Below are positions 46,625-54,467 of a DNA stretch of 64,000 bases, in pieces (the stretch's first letter is position 1; the number at the start of each line of letters is the position of its first letter). Both the position numbers and the translations under genes were made by a program. Below the pieces are notes generated by a model. The model worked only from the letters and a program-made list of their open reading frames with translations. It made no database searches and had not been told where the DNA came from. Source of the DNA: Alkalibacterium sp049389645 (GTDB taxonomy: Bacteria; Bacillota; Bacilli; Lactobacillales; Carnobacteriaceae_A); assembly GCF_049389645.1 (NCBI RefSeq), contig NZ_CP186540.1, forward strand, positions 434,001-498,000, given 5' to 3'.

Positions 46625-48182
46625 ATTTGGTAGAAATGACTTTAAAGTTATTATTCACTTCAGCTACAATCGGTGAGAATTGCGCAAAATAGTCACCGAT
46701 AAGTTCACTCATTGGGATCGTCACTTCCCGAATGATTTTCGTTGCATCAAACATACCGTAATCGCCTCCACCCACCGCTCGGTATTGGTTGATCACAATT
46801 TCCAAGTCATCATTGGGTAATATATCTTTACCCTGATACTTAAATTCCACCACTCTTTCTCCTTCAGGCTGTGTGACATCTATCGTGTAGTCGATGCCTT
46901 CATACATATCATAATTGTACATTTGAGGTTTGGGATTCATAAATTCAGGATTAATGGTTATCTGGTTGTCATCTTGCACTTTGAAATACGTTGCAGATCG
47001 TTCTATAGCATTCTTCAATTCTTCACCTGTTACTTTGAGAACGGCTAAAGTATTTGGATAGATGTAATTAAGAACCACATCTCTCAACGATACAGATTCA
47101 TCAAAACCATTAACTTTATTATTGAAAAGAGCAGTGCCCGATATATCACATTTAGCATAATACATCTGAACACGGTTGATAAATTCAATATAAGGATGTT
47201 CTTCTCGTCGTGCTTTTTCTACATCAAATATTTGCATGTCTCCTTGAACCTGTCCGACAGGCTGGTCTAGCCACTCTTCCACTTCGTCATTCAACCATTT
47301 TAATTGATTGAACAATTTTTCATCAACGGGTACCCCTTCGACCGAAAGAAGTTCAGGTTTCATTTTTTTGATTGTCAGAGTGTCGTTATTTTTCTCAAGT
47401 TCAATCACAACTTTACCTAAATATTCCCCTTTATGGCCAGGCATGATTACGGCAGTATTTTTGACGACTTCAGCTATCAAGCGGTGCTGATGACCAGTAA
47501 GTAAGACATCAATGCCTTCAACTTCTTCTAATATCTTATAACCTTCATTCTCACCTGTCTGCACTTCAGTCTCTTTACCTGTTTTAAGATCTTTTTCAAA
47601 TCCTCCGTGATAACTGACGACAACGATGTCAGCTTGTTCTCTTAACTCGGGCACATATTTCTTTGCAGTTTCTGTCGCTGATAAGAAGGTCAAACCTTTA
47701 TAATTTTCCGGGTGTTCCCAATTAGGTATATATTGAGTCGTCAAACCCAATATAGCCACCTTGATTCCGTCCTGTTCAAACATTTTATATGCTTGACCGA
47801 AAGCTAAACTACCGTCACTTTTCACTATATTGGCACATAAGAAAGGATACTTTGCCGTTTCAACTGCAGAATTTAGGTAATCTAACCCATAGTTAAATTC
47901 ATGATTTCCAATTATGCCAGCATCAAAATTCATTTGATTGACTGCATCCGTTAAATATTTAGCCGATTTTTTATGTTTAACTAAGTAATGAGTAAATGGT
48001 GATCCTTGAATAATATCACCGTTCTCAATAGTAAGACTTGGTCCTTTTGTCGCTTGACGTTCTCTTTCTAGTAGAGAGGCTATTTTAAATAAACCGTGTT
48101 CTTGCTCATGCTTGCGTGACTGATAATCAGTAGGATAAAGATAACCGTGCACGTCACTTGTCTCAAATAATGTGAACTCCAT
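46623..48182 (-). CDS. metallophosphatase/5'-nucleotidase family protein (CpdB/YfkN-like)
   Basis: A 519-aa two-domain nucleotidase: an N-terminal calcineurin-like domain with TSDVHGYLYP, ENGDIIQGSP, GNHEFNYG near residue 95, SYHGG near 190 and TGHQHR near 230, and a C-terminal substrate domain with VVINQYRAVGGGDYGMF near 470. The layout is that of 2',3'-cyclic-nucleotide phosphodiesterase/5'-nucleotidases, which are usually exported; here there is no signal peptide, so it should act in the cytosol. ATG at 48182 follows AAAGGA. Confidence 0.87.
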   Translation of the reverse strand: MEFTLFETSDVHGYLYPTDYQSRKHEQEHGLFKIASLLERERQATKGPSLTIENGDIIQGSPFTHYLVKHKKSAKYLTDAVNQMNFDAGIIGNHEFNYGLDYLNSAVETAKYPFLCANIVKSDGSLAFGQAYKMFEQDGIKVAILGLTTQYIPNWEHPENYKGLTFLSATETAKKYVPELREQADIVVVSYHGGFEKDLKTGKETEVQTGENEGYKILEEVEGIDVLLTGHQHRLIAEVVKNTAVIMPGHKGEYLGKVVIELEKNNDTLTIKKMKPELLSVEGVPVDEKLFNQLKWLNDEVEEWLDQPVGQVQGDMQIFDVEKARREEHPYIEFINRVQMYYAKCDISGTALFNNKVNGFDESVSLRDVVLNYIYPNTLAVLKVTGEELKNAIERSATYFKVQDDNQITINPEFMNPKPQMYNYDMYEGIDYTIDVTQPEGERVVEFKYQGKDILPNDDLEIVINQYRAVGGGDYGMFDATKIIREVTIPMSELIGDYFAQFSPIVAEVNNNFKVISTK

Positions 48183-48225
48183 CAAATATTCCTTTCTGTA
48201 ACTTGATTTTTAAAATCAATTAATA

Positions 48226-49128
48226 CTAGTTATTTGATAATACATCCAATAGTAACCGAGGGTTATCTGTCATGATTCCATCAACACCAATGTCAATCAG
48301 TTTTTTCATCATTTCTTCTTCATTGATCGTCCAATAGTAGATTTGCATCCCGCGGTTATTTGCCCCTCGGATCAATTTCCAATCAACTAAATTATAACCT
48401 TCCAGTTCAGTTGGCAACTGGAAAGCTGCTGCTTTGGGTCTATAAAGCGCATTAAGAAGAGCCTTATGTATTGTGACGAAATGTCTCGTCTCTTCTTTTC
48501 CTGCGCCAATGGCTACTTCGCCATTGGAAACATCCTGGAATCTCAGGTTTATAGCATGATCAAAACTGGCAATCAAAACATTATCTTTCATATTAAACTT
48601 TTGAATCTCATTCCACATTTCAACAATTAAAGCCTCATACATAAGTGGATTGTTGGAATCCTTAAGTTCTATTAAATGTTTCTTATCACTAAATTCTGAA
48701 AAAACTTCTTCTACTGTGGGTATTTTTATGCCTGAGTTTCGAAACACAAAATCGCCATTAGCGTCTTTAAAACGGTAACCTGCATCTAAGGCTTTTATTT
48801 CTTCAAGGGTCATTTCATTGACCCTTCCTGTGCCGTTGGTTGTACGGTCTACGGTGTCATCATGAATAACTACCAGATGTCCATCGACAGTTATATGTAC
48901 GTCGTATTCCAGCATATCTACAGCTAACTCTGCTGCATTTCTAAAGGCTGCTAGTGTATTTTCAGGGGCAAGTGCTTTTCCTCCCCGATGAGCGATCACT
49001 AAGGGGCCTTCTTTTTCTTCAAAAAAGGCATAGGTTTTTTTTGATGATAAAGGAAACAAAAAAAGTAAAAACCAAAGCATAAAAATACTGACTAAAAGAA
49101 TGCCCATAATTCCAACTGTTTTTTTCAT
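48226..49128 (-). CDS. membrane-anchored glycerophosphodiester phosphodiesterase
   Basis: A 300-aa GDPD with one N-terminal signal anchor (residues about 5-25). It hydrolyses deacylated phospholipid head groups or teichoic-acid-like glycerophosphodiesters. The active-site motif IAHRGGKALAPENTLAAF lies near residue 45, with EYDVHITVDGHLVVIHDD near 75; VDGIMTDNPRLL closes the barrel. ATG at 49128 follows AAGGAGAG by 8 bases; a TTG seven codons earlier would overlap it. It follows the YeiH gene by 30 bases. Confidence 0.9.
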   Translation of the reverse strand: MKKTVGIMGILLVSIFMLWFLLFLFPLSSKKTYAFFEEKEGPLVIAHRGGKALAPENTLAAFRNAAELAVDMLEYDVHITVDGHLVVIHDDTVDRTTNGTGRVNEMTLEEIKALDAGYRFKDANGDFVFRNSGIKIPTVEEVFSEFSDKKHLIELKDSNNPLMYEALIVEMWNEIQKFNMKDNVLIASFDHAINLRFQDVSNGEVAIGAGKEETRHFVTIHKALLNALYRPKAAAFQLPTELEGYNLVDWKLIRGANNRGMQIYYWTINEEEMMKKLIDIGVDGIMTDNPRLLLDVLSNN

Positions 49129-49158
49129 TTTATATTCTCTCCTTCTCAAAAAACTCTA

Positions 49159-50199
49159 TTACCCAATGATAAATAGAACAACAACATAAGAGACGATGAC
49201 GACCAGAGAAGATAATATGAAACCATGTATAAAAGGTTTCCAACCGGTTTTAACAAAAACTGCCATGTTCGTTTTCAGACCAATTGCGGCTAAAGCCACA
49301 ACCATTAGAAAACGACTGATAGTTTTCATTACTCCAGCAACACTCGGGCTGATTATGCCTATTGAATTTAATAAAGCCATCAATACGAAAATCACTATAA
49401 ACCAGGGAATCAAACCCGAAAGAGAGACTTTAGCCTTTCTAAGATCAGGTTGTTTGCGTTTGTTCCTGTAATATATGGTTGAAAAGATTAAAACGGTCGG
49501 GATAATGGCTAACGTACGTGTCAATTTCACCATCGTCGCGACTTCTCCAGCTACATCAGAAAATGCAAAGCTAGCAGCGACGACACTCGATGTATCGTTA
49601 ATAGATGTTCCAGCCCAGTAACCGAAAAAAGTATCGCTAAGTAACAATAAGCGACCGACGATCGGGTACAAGATAATCATCAACATATCAAACAAAAAGG
49701 TCGAAGAGATAGCGTAAGACACATCTGCATCTTCTGCTTCAATTACCGGAGCCATCGCGGCGATAGCTGATCCTCCACAGATGGCCGTTCCGGCAGCGAT
49801 CATATTACTAAGCTTCCAGTTGATTTTAAATATTTTTCCTAATACGTGTCCTCCACCAAAAGCGGTAAACAGAGTAAACAGTAAGACTAACAGGGTCTGA
49901 CTTCCAACTTCTAATATGATAGAAAAATTAAGAGAAGCGCCTAATAATATAATTGCACCTTTCAATATTTTCTTTGAGGCATACTGCACACCTTCTTGTA
50001 ATACTTCTTCATTATAGTAGACTGTACGAAAAAAAATACCTAAAAACATGGCAATTACAGTCGCCCCAATGTAGTGACCTGGTAATATCGTTTCTATGTA
50101 AAGTGCAATTAAAGCAATTATTCCAGACAATCCAATGCCGGGCACCTTCTTCAAATTCATCTCCAAACTTTTCATCCTTCCAAACGATTCTTGAATCAT
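49159..50199 (-). CDS. YeiH/UPF0324 family putative sulfate exporter
   Basis: About 346 aa with ten or so membrane helices. Family marks are the glycine-rich GHVLGKIFKINWKLSNMIAAGTAICGGSAIAAMAPVI region (residues about 120-155) and GYWAGTSINDTSSVVAA near 195. The transport substrate is unproven for the family (sulfate or related anions proposed). The true start is unclear: ATG codons at 50199, 50178 and 50163 are possible, and a TATAAT overlaps the first. Confidence 0.85.
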   Translation of the reverse strand: MIQESFGRMKSLEMNLKKVPGIGLSGIIALIALYIETILPGHYIGATVIAMFLGIFFRTVYYNEEVLQEGVQYASKKILKGAIILLGASLNFSIILEVGSQTLLVLLFTLFTAFGGGHVLGKIFKINWKLSNMIAAGTAICGGSAIAAMAPVIEAEDADVSYAISSTFLFDMLMIILYPIVGRLLLLSDTFFGYWAGTSINDTSSVVAASFAFSDVAGEVATMVKLTRTLAIIPTVLIFSTIYYRNKRKQPDLRKAKVSLSGLIPWFIVIFVLMALLNSIGIISPSVAGVMKTISRFLMVVALAAIGLKTNMAVFVKTGWKPFIHGFILSSLVVIVSYVVVLFIIG

Positions 50200-50244
50200 T
50201 ATACCATTTATTTAATTATTCTTAACTGAAAAACTAATTAAGCA

Positions 50245-50311
50245 AAAAGGAAAAATCTTCACTTATAGACACGGTATGGTTAATACTGCTCCAAGCTATA
50301 ACTGAAGATTT
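50245..50311 (-). terminator. large-loop terminator after the TspO-like gene
   Basis: AAATCTTCACTTATAG (50253-50268) pairs with CTATAACTGAAGATTT (50296-50311) with one C-C mismatch; the loop is 27 bases. On the minus strand a T-rich run follows. Confidence 0.65.
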
Positions 50312-50324
50312 CACACTACTCATG

Positions 50325-51053
50325 TCACTGTCTAATTCTTTTTATTCCAGTGAGAACTGATACTAAAAGATGGAAAAAGATACTTGCCCCACATACAACC
50401 GTTAGCCAGAACAACTGATAATCGGTCTCTACAATAATGCCAGCGTACGCCCAGGCAAAGACCAACGGGTATAACCAATCTCGATTGAGTAGCGAAACAA
50501 ATATCGCAATCACTGTCCCTATAATCAGTAAAGCCAGCGTCAACTGATATTCATCAAATCCAAATACTTCCTCGTTACCCATTTCGTTGAACCACGTCAT
50601 AATATTAACGAGTGTAGCGACCGTTACCCAGCCAAAATAAATAGAGAAAGGTAACCGATCAAACCAGTAAGAAGAAACACGAGAAATGTTTCTATAAATA
50701 AAAATCAAAGTAATGAGTAAAGCGATTATTATTATAACTGAAGCTAAGTACCAGCCCTCTGTGAAAGCGATGATCCATAACCCGTTCAAAATAAAATTAA
50801 CGATGGGCCAATAATGTACGCTTTCGTATATGCGGTTTTTATTATACTTAGAAAAAACCAAACGTACAATCCAGACAAATAACAACAGGTAAATAATACC
50901 CCATATCGAAAAGACGTATCCAGCGGGTTGGATTATTGCAGGATCTTGATCAGCCACCATCCCCACATCTGTTGCAGTAATATAATTGACGACCAACATT
51001 AAGATGAACCACAGGCTATAAATAATACCTAATTGTTTTTTACTTCTCATCAT
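50325..51053 (-). CDS. TspO/MBR-related tryptophan-rich membrane protein
   Basis: A 242-aa protein with seven hydrophobic helices and many tryptophans. It resembles the larger TspO-like proteins (YIxATDVGMVADQDPAIIQPAGYVFSIWGIIYLLL, read as pieces, and WPIVNFILNGLWIIAF, FDRLPFSIYFGWVTVAT). TspO relatives bind tetrapyrroles or act in stress; this longer subgroup has no assigned role. It starts after TGGAGG, 18 bases past uvsE, so both are in one transcript. Confidence 0.7.
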   Translation of the reverse strand: MMRSKKQLGIIYSLWFILMLVVNYITATDVGMVADQDPAIIQPAGYVFSIWGIIYLLLFVWIVRLVFSKYNKNRIYESVHYWPIVNFILNGLWIIAFTEGWYLASVIIIIALLITLIFIYRNISRVSSYWFDRLPFSIYFGWVTVATLVNIMTWFNEMGNEEVFGFDEYQLTLALLIIGTVIAIFVSLLNRDWLYPLVFAWAYAGIIVETDYQLFWLTVVCGASIFFHLLVSVLTGIKRIRQ

Positions 51054-51071
51054 GACAACCTCCAGAGAATT

Positions 51072-52331
51072 CTATAATTCAAAATATAAAGAGTTTATTA
51101 AATAGTCTACTTCATACTTCACTGCCAATTTGTATAAGAAGCGTTTAACTCGTTCTAAGTATTTTAAGTCTTCCATTAGATTGGATTTATACTCTTGATA
51201 TTTTTCTTTTTCTTTGACTGTAACGTCTTGATTAACATATCCCCAAACATGTTCCAAACTGTTTATTGCCGTATTAGTATTGATTTCTTGAGCTAGAGCC
51301 GCTTCAATCAACCGGTAAAATGGAATAACTGGGTATGACGATTTGTTTTTCAGTAGTTCTCTAATGCTGTCATAAATAGCTGGGGACCGTTCTAATACAG
51401 TGTACTTGTATTTTGCCCATTCATTTTCCAAGTCACTTATCTTTGGATCAGTCGTTGTCGCTAAGAGGCACTTTACTGCTGATAAGTTTTTATCTTTAAC
51501 TTCCAGCATGATATCAACATCACACGACTCTACATCTCGGTAGAAAGCCATAAATTCATCGATTCTGATAAATTGTGAATGAGATCCTTCCCTCCCAATG
51601 AGTTGCTGCTGTGAATAGTGAACTTTGGGACGTCCATCTTTGTTTTTCCACGTTTTTTTCGCTAACTTTATCCAGTAAGAATCCGGATAGGTTTCATCCT
51701 CACTATTTAATGCATTATGCAAATTATCATAAACGACTGGTGCACCTGTTCTTTTGCTAACAGTCAATACATCTTGAATAGTATATGAGCGATCATCATT
51801 CTCAATAATGAGCCGGTCCTTGATCTTCCGGTCGAGTTGTTCATATGCCTGGGTAAATCTATCTATGGCAGCTTCTTTATCGTTATATACACCACCGACA
51901 TGCAAAATGATTTTACTTTCTGAACCAACTCCTAACGAATCTAAGAATAGTGTATGGTAATTCAAATCATCAATTGCTCGATCCACCACTCCCTTTATTG
52001 GTGAATTAAGGACCGTGTACTGACCAGGATGCATCGAAACCCGAATGCCATATCGTCTGATTTTTTCTCCAATCCGAGTAAATAAGGGTTCAAATAGGGT
52101 TGGCCAATCTAAATCGTTCACAACAAAGTCTGATCCGAACGGAATAATATCCGAACTGATACGAAATAATTTAATACCTGCTTGATGATTATATTCAATC
52201 ATTTTCTCTAACACATTTAAATTATGTTCGATCAACAGTTTCAGATTCTCTTCAGTTGCATTTATCTTGCGACACGTTTTGTACTTAGCGTCAGCTAACC
52301 CTTTTGTTATGCATGCATATCCAATATTCAT
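51072..52331 (-). CDS. uvsE: UV damage endonuclease UvsE with C-terminal YbgA/DUF1722-like domain
   Basis: Residues 1 to about 295 are a UvsE/UVDE TIM-barrel endonuclease, which nicks DNA 5' of UV photoproducts. Family marks: MNIGYACI, FRISSDIIPFGS, VSMHPGQYTVLNSP, LHVGGVY, IENDDRSY, VYDNLHN and DIMLEVKDKNLSA, which contain the metal-binding His, Glu and Asp residues. Typical bacterial UvsE proteins are about 300-320 aa. The last 118 residues (302-419) add a helical domain whose pattern, KYKYTVLERSPAIYDSI and HVWGYVNQDVTVKEKEKYQ, matches YbgA (DUF1722). ATG at 52331 follows GAGGAG; an ATG eight codons earlier lacks spacing. Confidence 0.92.
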   Translation of the reverse strand: MNIGYACITKGLADAKYKTCRKINATEENLKLLIEHNLNVLEKMIEYNHQAGIKLFRISSDIIPFGSDFVVNDLDWPTLFEPLFTRIGEKIRRYGIRVSMHPGQYTVLNSPIKGVVDRAIDDLNYHTLFLDSLGVGSESKIILHVGGVYNDKEAAIDRFTQAYEQLDRKIKDRLIIENDDRSYTIQDVLTVSKRTGAPVVYDNLHNALNSEDETYPDSYWIKLAKKTWKNKDGRPKVHYSQQQLIGREGSHSQFIRIDEFMAFYRDVESCDVDIMLEVKDKNLSAVKCLLATTTDPKISDLENEWAKYKYTVLERSPAIYDSIRELLKNKSSYPVIPFYRLIEAALAQEINTNTAINSLEHVWGYVNQDVTVKEKEKYQEYKSNLMEDLKYLERVKRFLYKLAVKYEVDYLINSLYFEL

Positions 52332-52446
52332 GACGTACTCCTCTTCAAGCTTCATTTATAATCTAAGTTTACCATTCTCATTCTGTTCAAACGAATAATT
52401 AGTACTAATCATTAAGTGCATATCATTAAACGATTCGAAAAAACTT

Positions 52447-52455
52447 TGCTATAAT
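52447..52455 (+). promoter_or_regulatory. extended -10 promoter of the small membrane protein gene
   Basis: TGCTATAAT, a consensus extended -10 element, 31 bases before the start codon at 52486. Confidence 0.65.
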
Positions 52456-52485
52456 CAAATTATCAAAGTTTAAGGAGGTTATATT

Positions 52486-52632
52486 ATGTTGTGGACACTT
52501 ATTGGAATATTAGTTCTTTTCTGGGTTCTAGGTTTGGTTTTAGATATCGGTGGTGGAATTATCCATATTCTTCTCGTCATTGCACTCATTGTTTTCATTT
52601 GGAATATGGTTACAGGAAGAAAAAATACGTAA
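52486..52632 (+). CDS. small membrane protein, Lmo0937 family
   Basis: This 48-aa open frame encodes MLWTLIGILVLFWVLGLVLD followed by a second hydrophobic helix and a short basic end (GRKNT). It matches the layout of the short lmo0937-type membrane protein family widespread in bacilli, whose function is unknown. Support is strong for so small a gene: AAGGAGG 6 bases upstream, a consensus extended -10 element, and a palindromic terminator directly after it. Confidence 0.85.
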   Translation: MLWTLIGILVLFWVLGLVLDIGGGIIHILLVIALIVFIWNMVTGRKNT

Positions 52633-52652
52633 AAAAGTAACTTAGGCTTAAT

Positions 52653-52692
52653 AAAAAGCGTTCTAGAATGATTCTAGAACGCTTTTTTTATG
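52653..52692 (+). terminator. rho-independent terminator after the small membrane protein gene
   Basis: AAAAAGCGTTCTAGA pairs with TCTAGAACGCTTTTT around ATGAT (52653-52687), followed by T. Confidence 0.9.
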
Positions 52693-52744
52693 TTTCTAAA
52701 ACTTATTCTAATTACATGTTAAGATATAATAAAGGAGGATGAGC

Positions 52745-53749
52745 ATGCACTGTTCCACATGTACTATAGTTAAAAGTGAGTTGACCTTTAACATTCCAAA
52801 ACAATTAAAAAGCTTGATCACCAAAGAATTTTTTCATGATACGTCTTCATATATCTGGAAAGAAAATATCTTACATACATCTGAAGCTGCCAGTAATGAT
52901 CTGGTTGATTTTTTGAGAGAAATGAATCTTACATCCGGTGTAACTTTTGCCCCCCTTCACAAAGAATGGTCGTCACTGGATACCTTTGATGACTACAGAA
53001 AAACATCATGGCTGGATGCACTTATAAAAGAGAAAAGTATAAAAATGCACTTTCAGCCTATCATCACGCAAACAGGAGATATATACGGTTATGAGTTACT
53101 GGCACGTTTTTTTGATAAAGAAGAAGCAATTATATATCCGGATATAGTTTTTCCAGCAGCTAAATTACGAGGACGGACATTTGCGCTCGACCGATTATGT
53201 CGCATGCAGGCCGTTAAACAGATCAAACGCCTTTATGGTGATCAGAAGGCCTTTATCAATTTCATCCCTACCGCTATTTACCAGCCCGAATACTGTCTGA
53301 GAGCTACGACAGACTTGGCACACAGTTTGAATATAACGAGTGACCGTTTTGTATTTGAAGTCGTGGAGACTGAAAAAGTTGATGATATCGAGCATTTAAA
53401 ATCGATCCTTCGCTACTATAAGAAAAATGGGTTTAGCTATGCCTTGGATGACGTGGGTTCTGGTTATAACACGCTAGATTTGTTAGGAGAATTAGAACCG
53501 CCATTCATTAAATTAGATATGGCTTTTGCCCAAGGGGTCAGTCATTCCAAAGATAAACAACTAATAGCTAAATCATTTTTAGAGAAGGCTCACAGTTATG
53601 GAGGCCTATGTTTAGCCGAAGGTATCGAAGACATTGCTGATTTTCATTGGTTAAAGAATCAAGGGTATGAATTGTTTCAAGGCTATCTGTTTGGCAAACC
53701 ACTTCCAGATCCCTTGATAAATAAAGAAATCGATTTGAGTCAATTTTAA
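52745..53749 (+). CDS. EAL-domain cyclic-di-GMP phosphodiesterase
   Basis: About 334 aa. Residues about 85-325 form an EAL domain that hydrolyses c-di-GMP. The catalytic set looks complete: the EAL glutamate as ELL in GYELLARF, Asn in INFIPTAIY, Glu in EVVETE, Asp pair in ALDDVGSGYNTL, Lys in IKLDMAF, Glu in LAEGIED and Gln in FQGYLFGKP. The N-terminal 80 residues begin MHCSTC, a CxxC motif, and match no domain I know. No GGDEF partner is in the window. The ATG at 52745 follows AAAGGAGG by 6 bases. Confidence 0.88.
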   Translation: MHCSTCTIVKSELTFNIPKQLKSLITKEFFHDTSSYIWKENILHTSEAASNDLVDFLREMNLTSGVTFAPLHKEWSSLDTFDDYRKTSWLDALIKEKSIKMHFQPIITQTGDIYGYELLARFFDKEEAIIYPDIVFPAAKLRGRTFALDRLCRMQAVKQIKRLYGDQKAFINFIPTAIYQPEYCLRATTDLAHSLNITSDRFVFEVVETEKVDDIEHLKSILRYYKKNGFSYALDDVGSGYNTLDLLGELEPPFIKLDMAFAQGVSHSKDKQLIAKSFLEKAHSYGGLCLAEGIEDIADFHWLKNQGYELFQGYLFGKPLPDPLINKEIDLSQF

Positions 53750-53837
53750 TCCATTGTACTTTTTAGCTTTTTTTTGAAAATTAGATCAAACTTAATTTCT
53801 TATGATTCGTATTTGAATAAAAAAAATTTGCTAAAAC

Positions 53838-53882
53838 TTAAAATCAGCCTCTTTCGATTTTCGAAAGAGGCTGATTTTTTTA
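53838..53882 (+). terminator. rho-independent terminator after the EAL gene
   Basis: A perfect 18-bp stem (53840-53857 with 53861-53878, arm AATCAGCCTCTTTCGA) with a 3-base loop, followed by T8. Confidence 0.9.
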
Positions 53883-54143
53883 TCTATGTGCCCACTAATT
53901 TCTTATTGTGAAATTTTTCTATGCTTTTGGAAACTCTTCTCAAACGTAAATAGCGCATGAGCAGTCAGCGTACCCCTGTGTTCTAATGACGATGTAAACA
54001 TATTTCATAATATATATGGCGTATCGATATACTTCTATTATTAAATCAATTTTCCTCTTGCAGGTTAATATATTGATTGCAATAAAAAATAACTTTCTAT
54101 TCCCATTATAATTAGCAGATTAGAGTGCTATTCATCATTAATT
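53883..54143. other. intergenic stretch without a recognisable gene
   Basis: Including the terminator, 394 bases separate the EAL gene from the DUF1294 gene. In the AT-rich remainder I see no frame with a ribosome binding site, no repeat and no RNA gene. Confidence 0.5.
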
Positions 54144-54461
54144 CTAAAAAAGTGAGGAGATATCTTGGCTTACAAGCATATAAATCACACCGAGTGTTGA
54201 TATTGCAGCCACCGGCAAGCTATATTTAAATAAAGCATGTTGCGTTTTATGTCTGAATATCGTCATGCTAAGCCAGGCGCCGATTCCTCCTAGAGCAAAT
54301 GAGGACAACAGTAACGTCTTTTCTGATATTCTATATTTGTGATTTATAGCCCGACGTTTGTCAATGTAGTAGATACCAAACGTAAAGACATTCATAAATC
54401 CAATGATTATTAAAAGCAGACTATTTATTCCATTTACTTCATCAAACATTTTATTCTCCAT
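54144..54461 (-). CDS. DUF1294 membrane protein
   Basis: A 105-aa (or 101-aa) protein with three hydrophobic helices. The family pattern YxxDKRRAxxxxxRISEKTLLLSSFxGGxxGAWLSMxxFRHKT is present in pieces between residues 33 and 75. No function is known; some family members are fused to cold-shock domains. A start at ATG 54449 (GGAG six bases upstream) competes with ATG 54461. It lies 6 bases after the SoxB-like nucleotidase gene. Confidence 0.85.
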   Translation of the reverse strand: MENKMFDEVNGINSLLLIIIGFMNVFTFGIYYIDKRRAINHKYRISEKTLLLSSFALGGIGAWLSMTIFRHKTQHALFKYSLPVAAISTLGVIYMLVSQDISSLF

Positions 54462-54467
54462 TCATTC

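Noticed and set aside
52385..52400. Possible LexA box before uvsE (GTTCAAACGAAT)
   Set aside because: The half-sites face the wrong way (GTTC before GAA) and do not match CGAACNNNNGTTC, so SOS control of uvsE is not supported.
52725..52730. TATAAT directly before the EAL gene ribosome binding site
   Set aside because: A start of transcription 7 bases on would fall within the ribosome binding site and remove it, and no -35 is present; it is probably chance.
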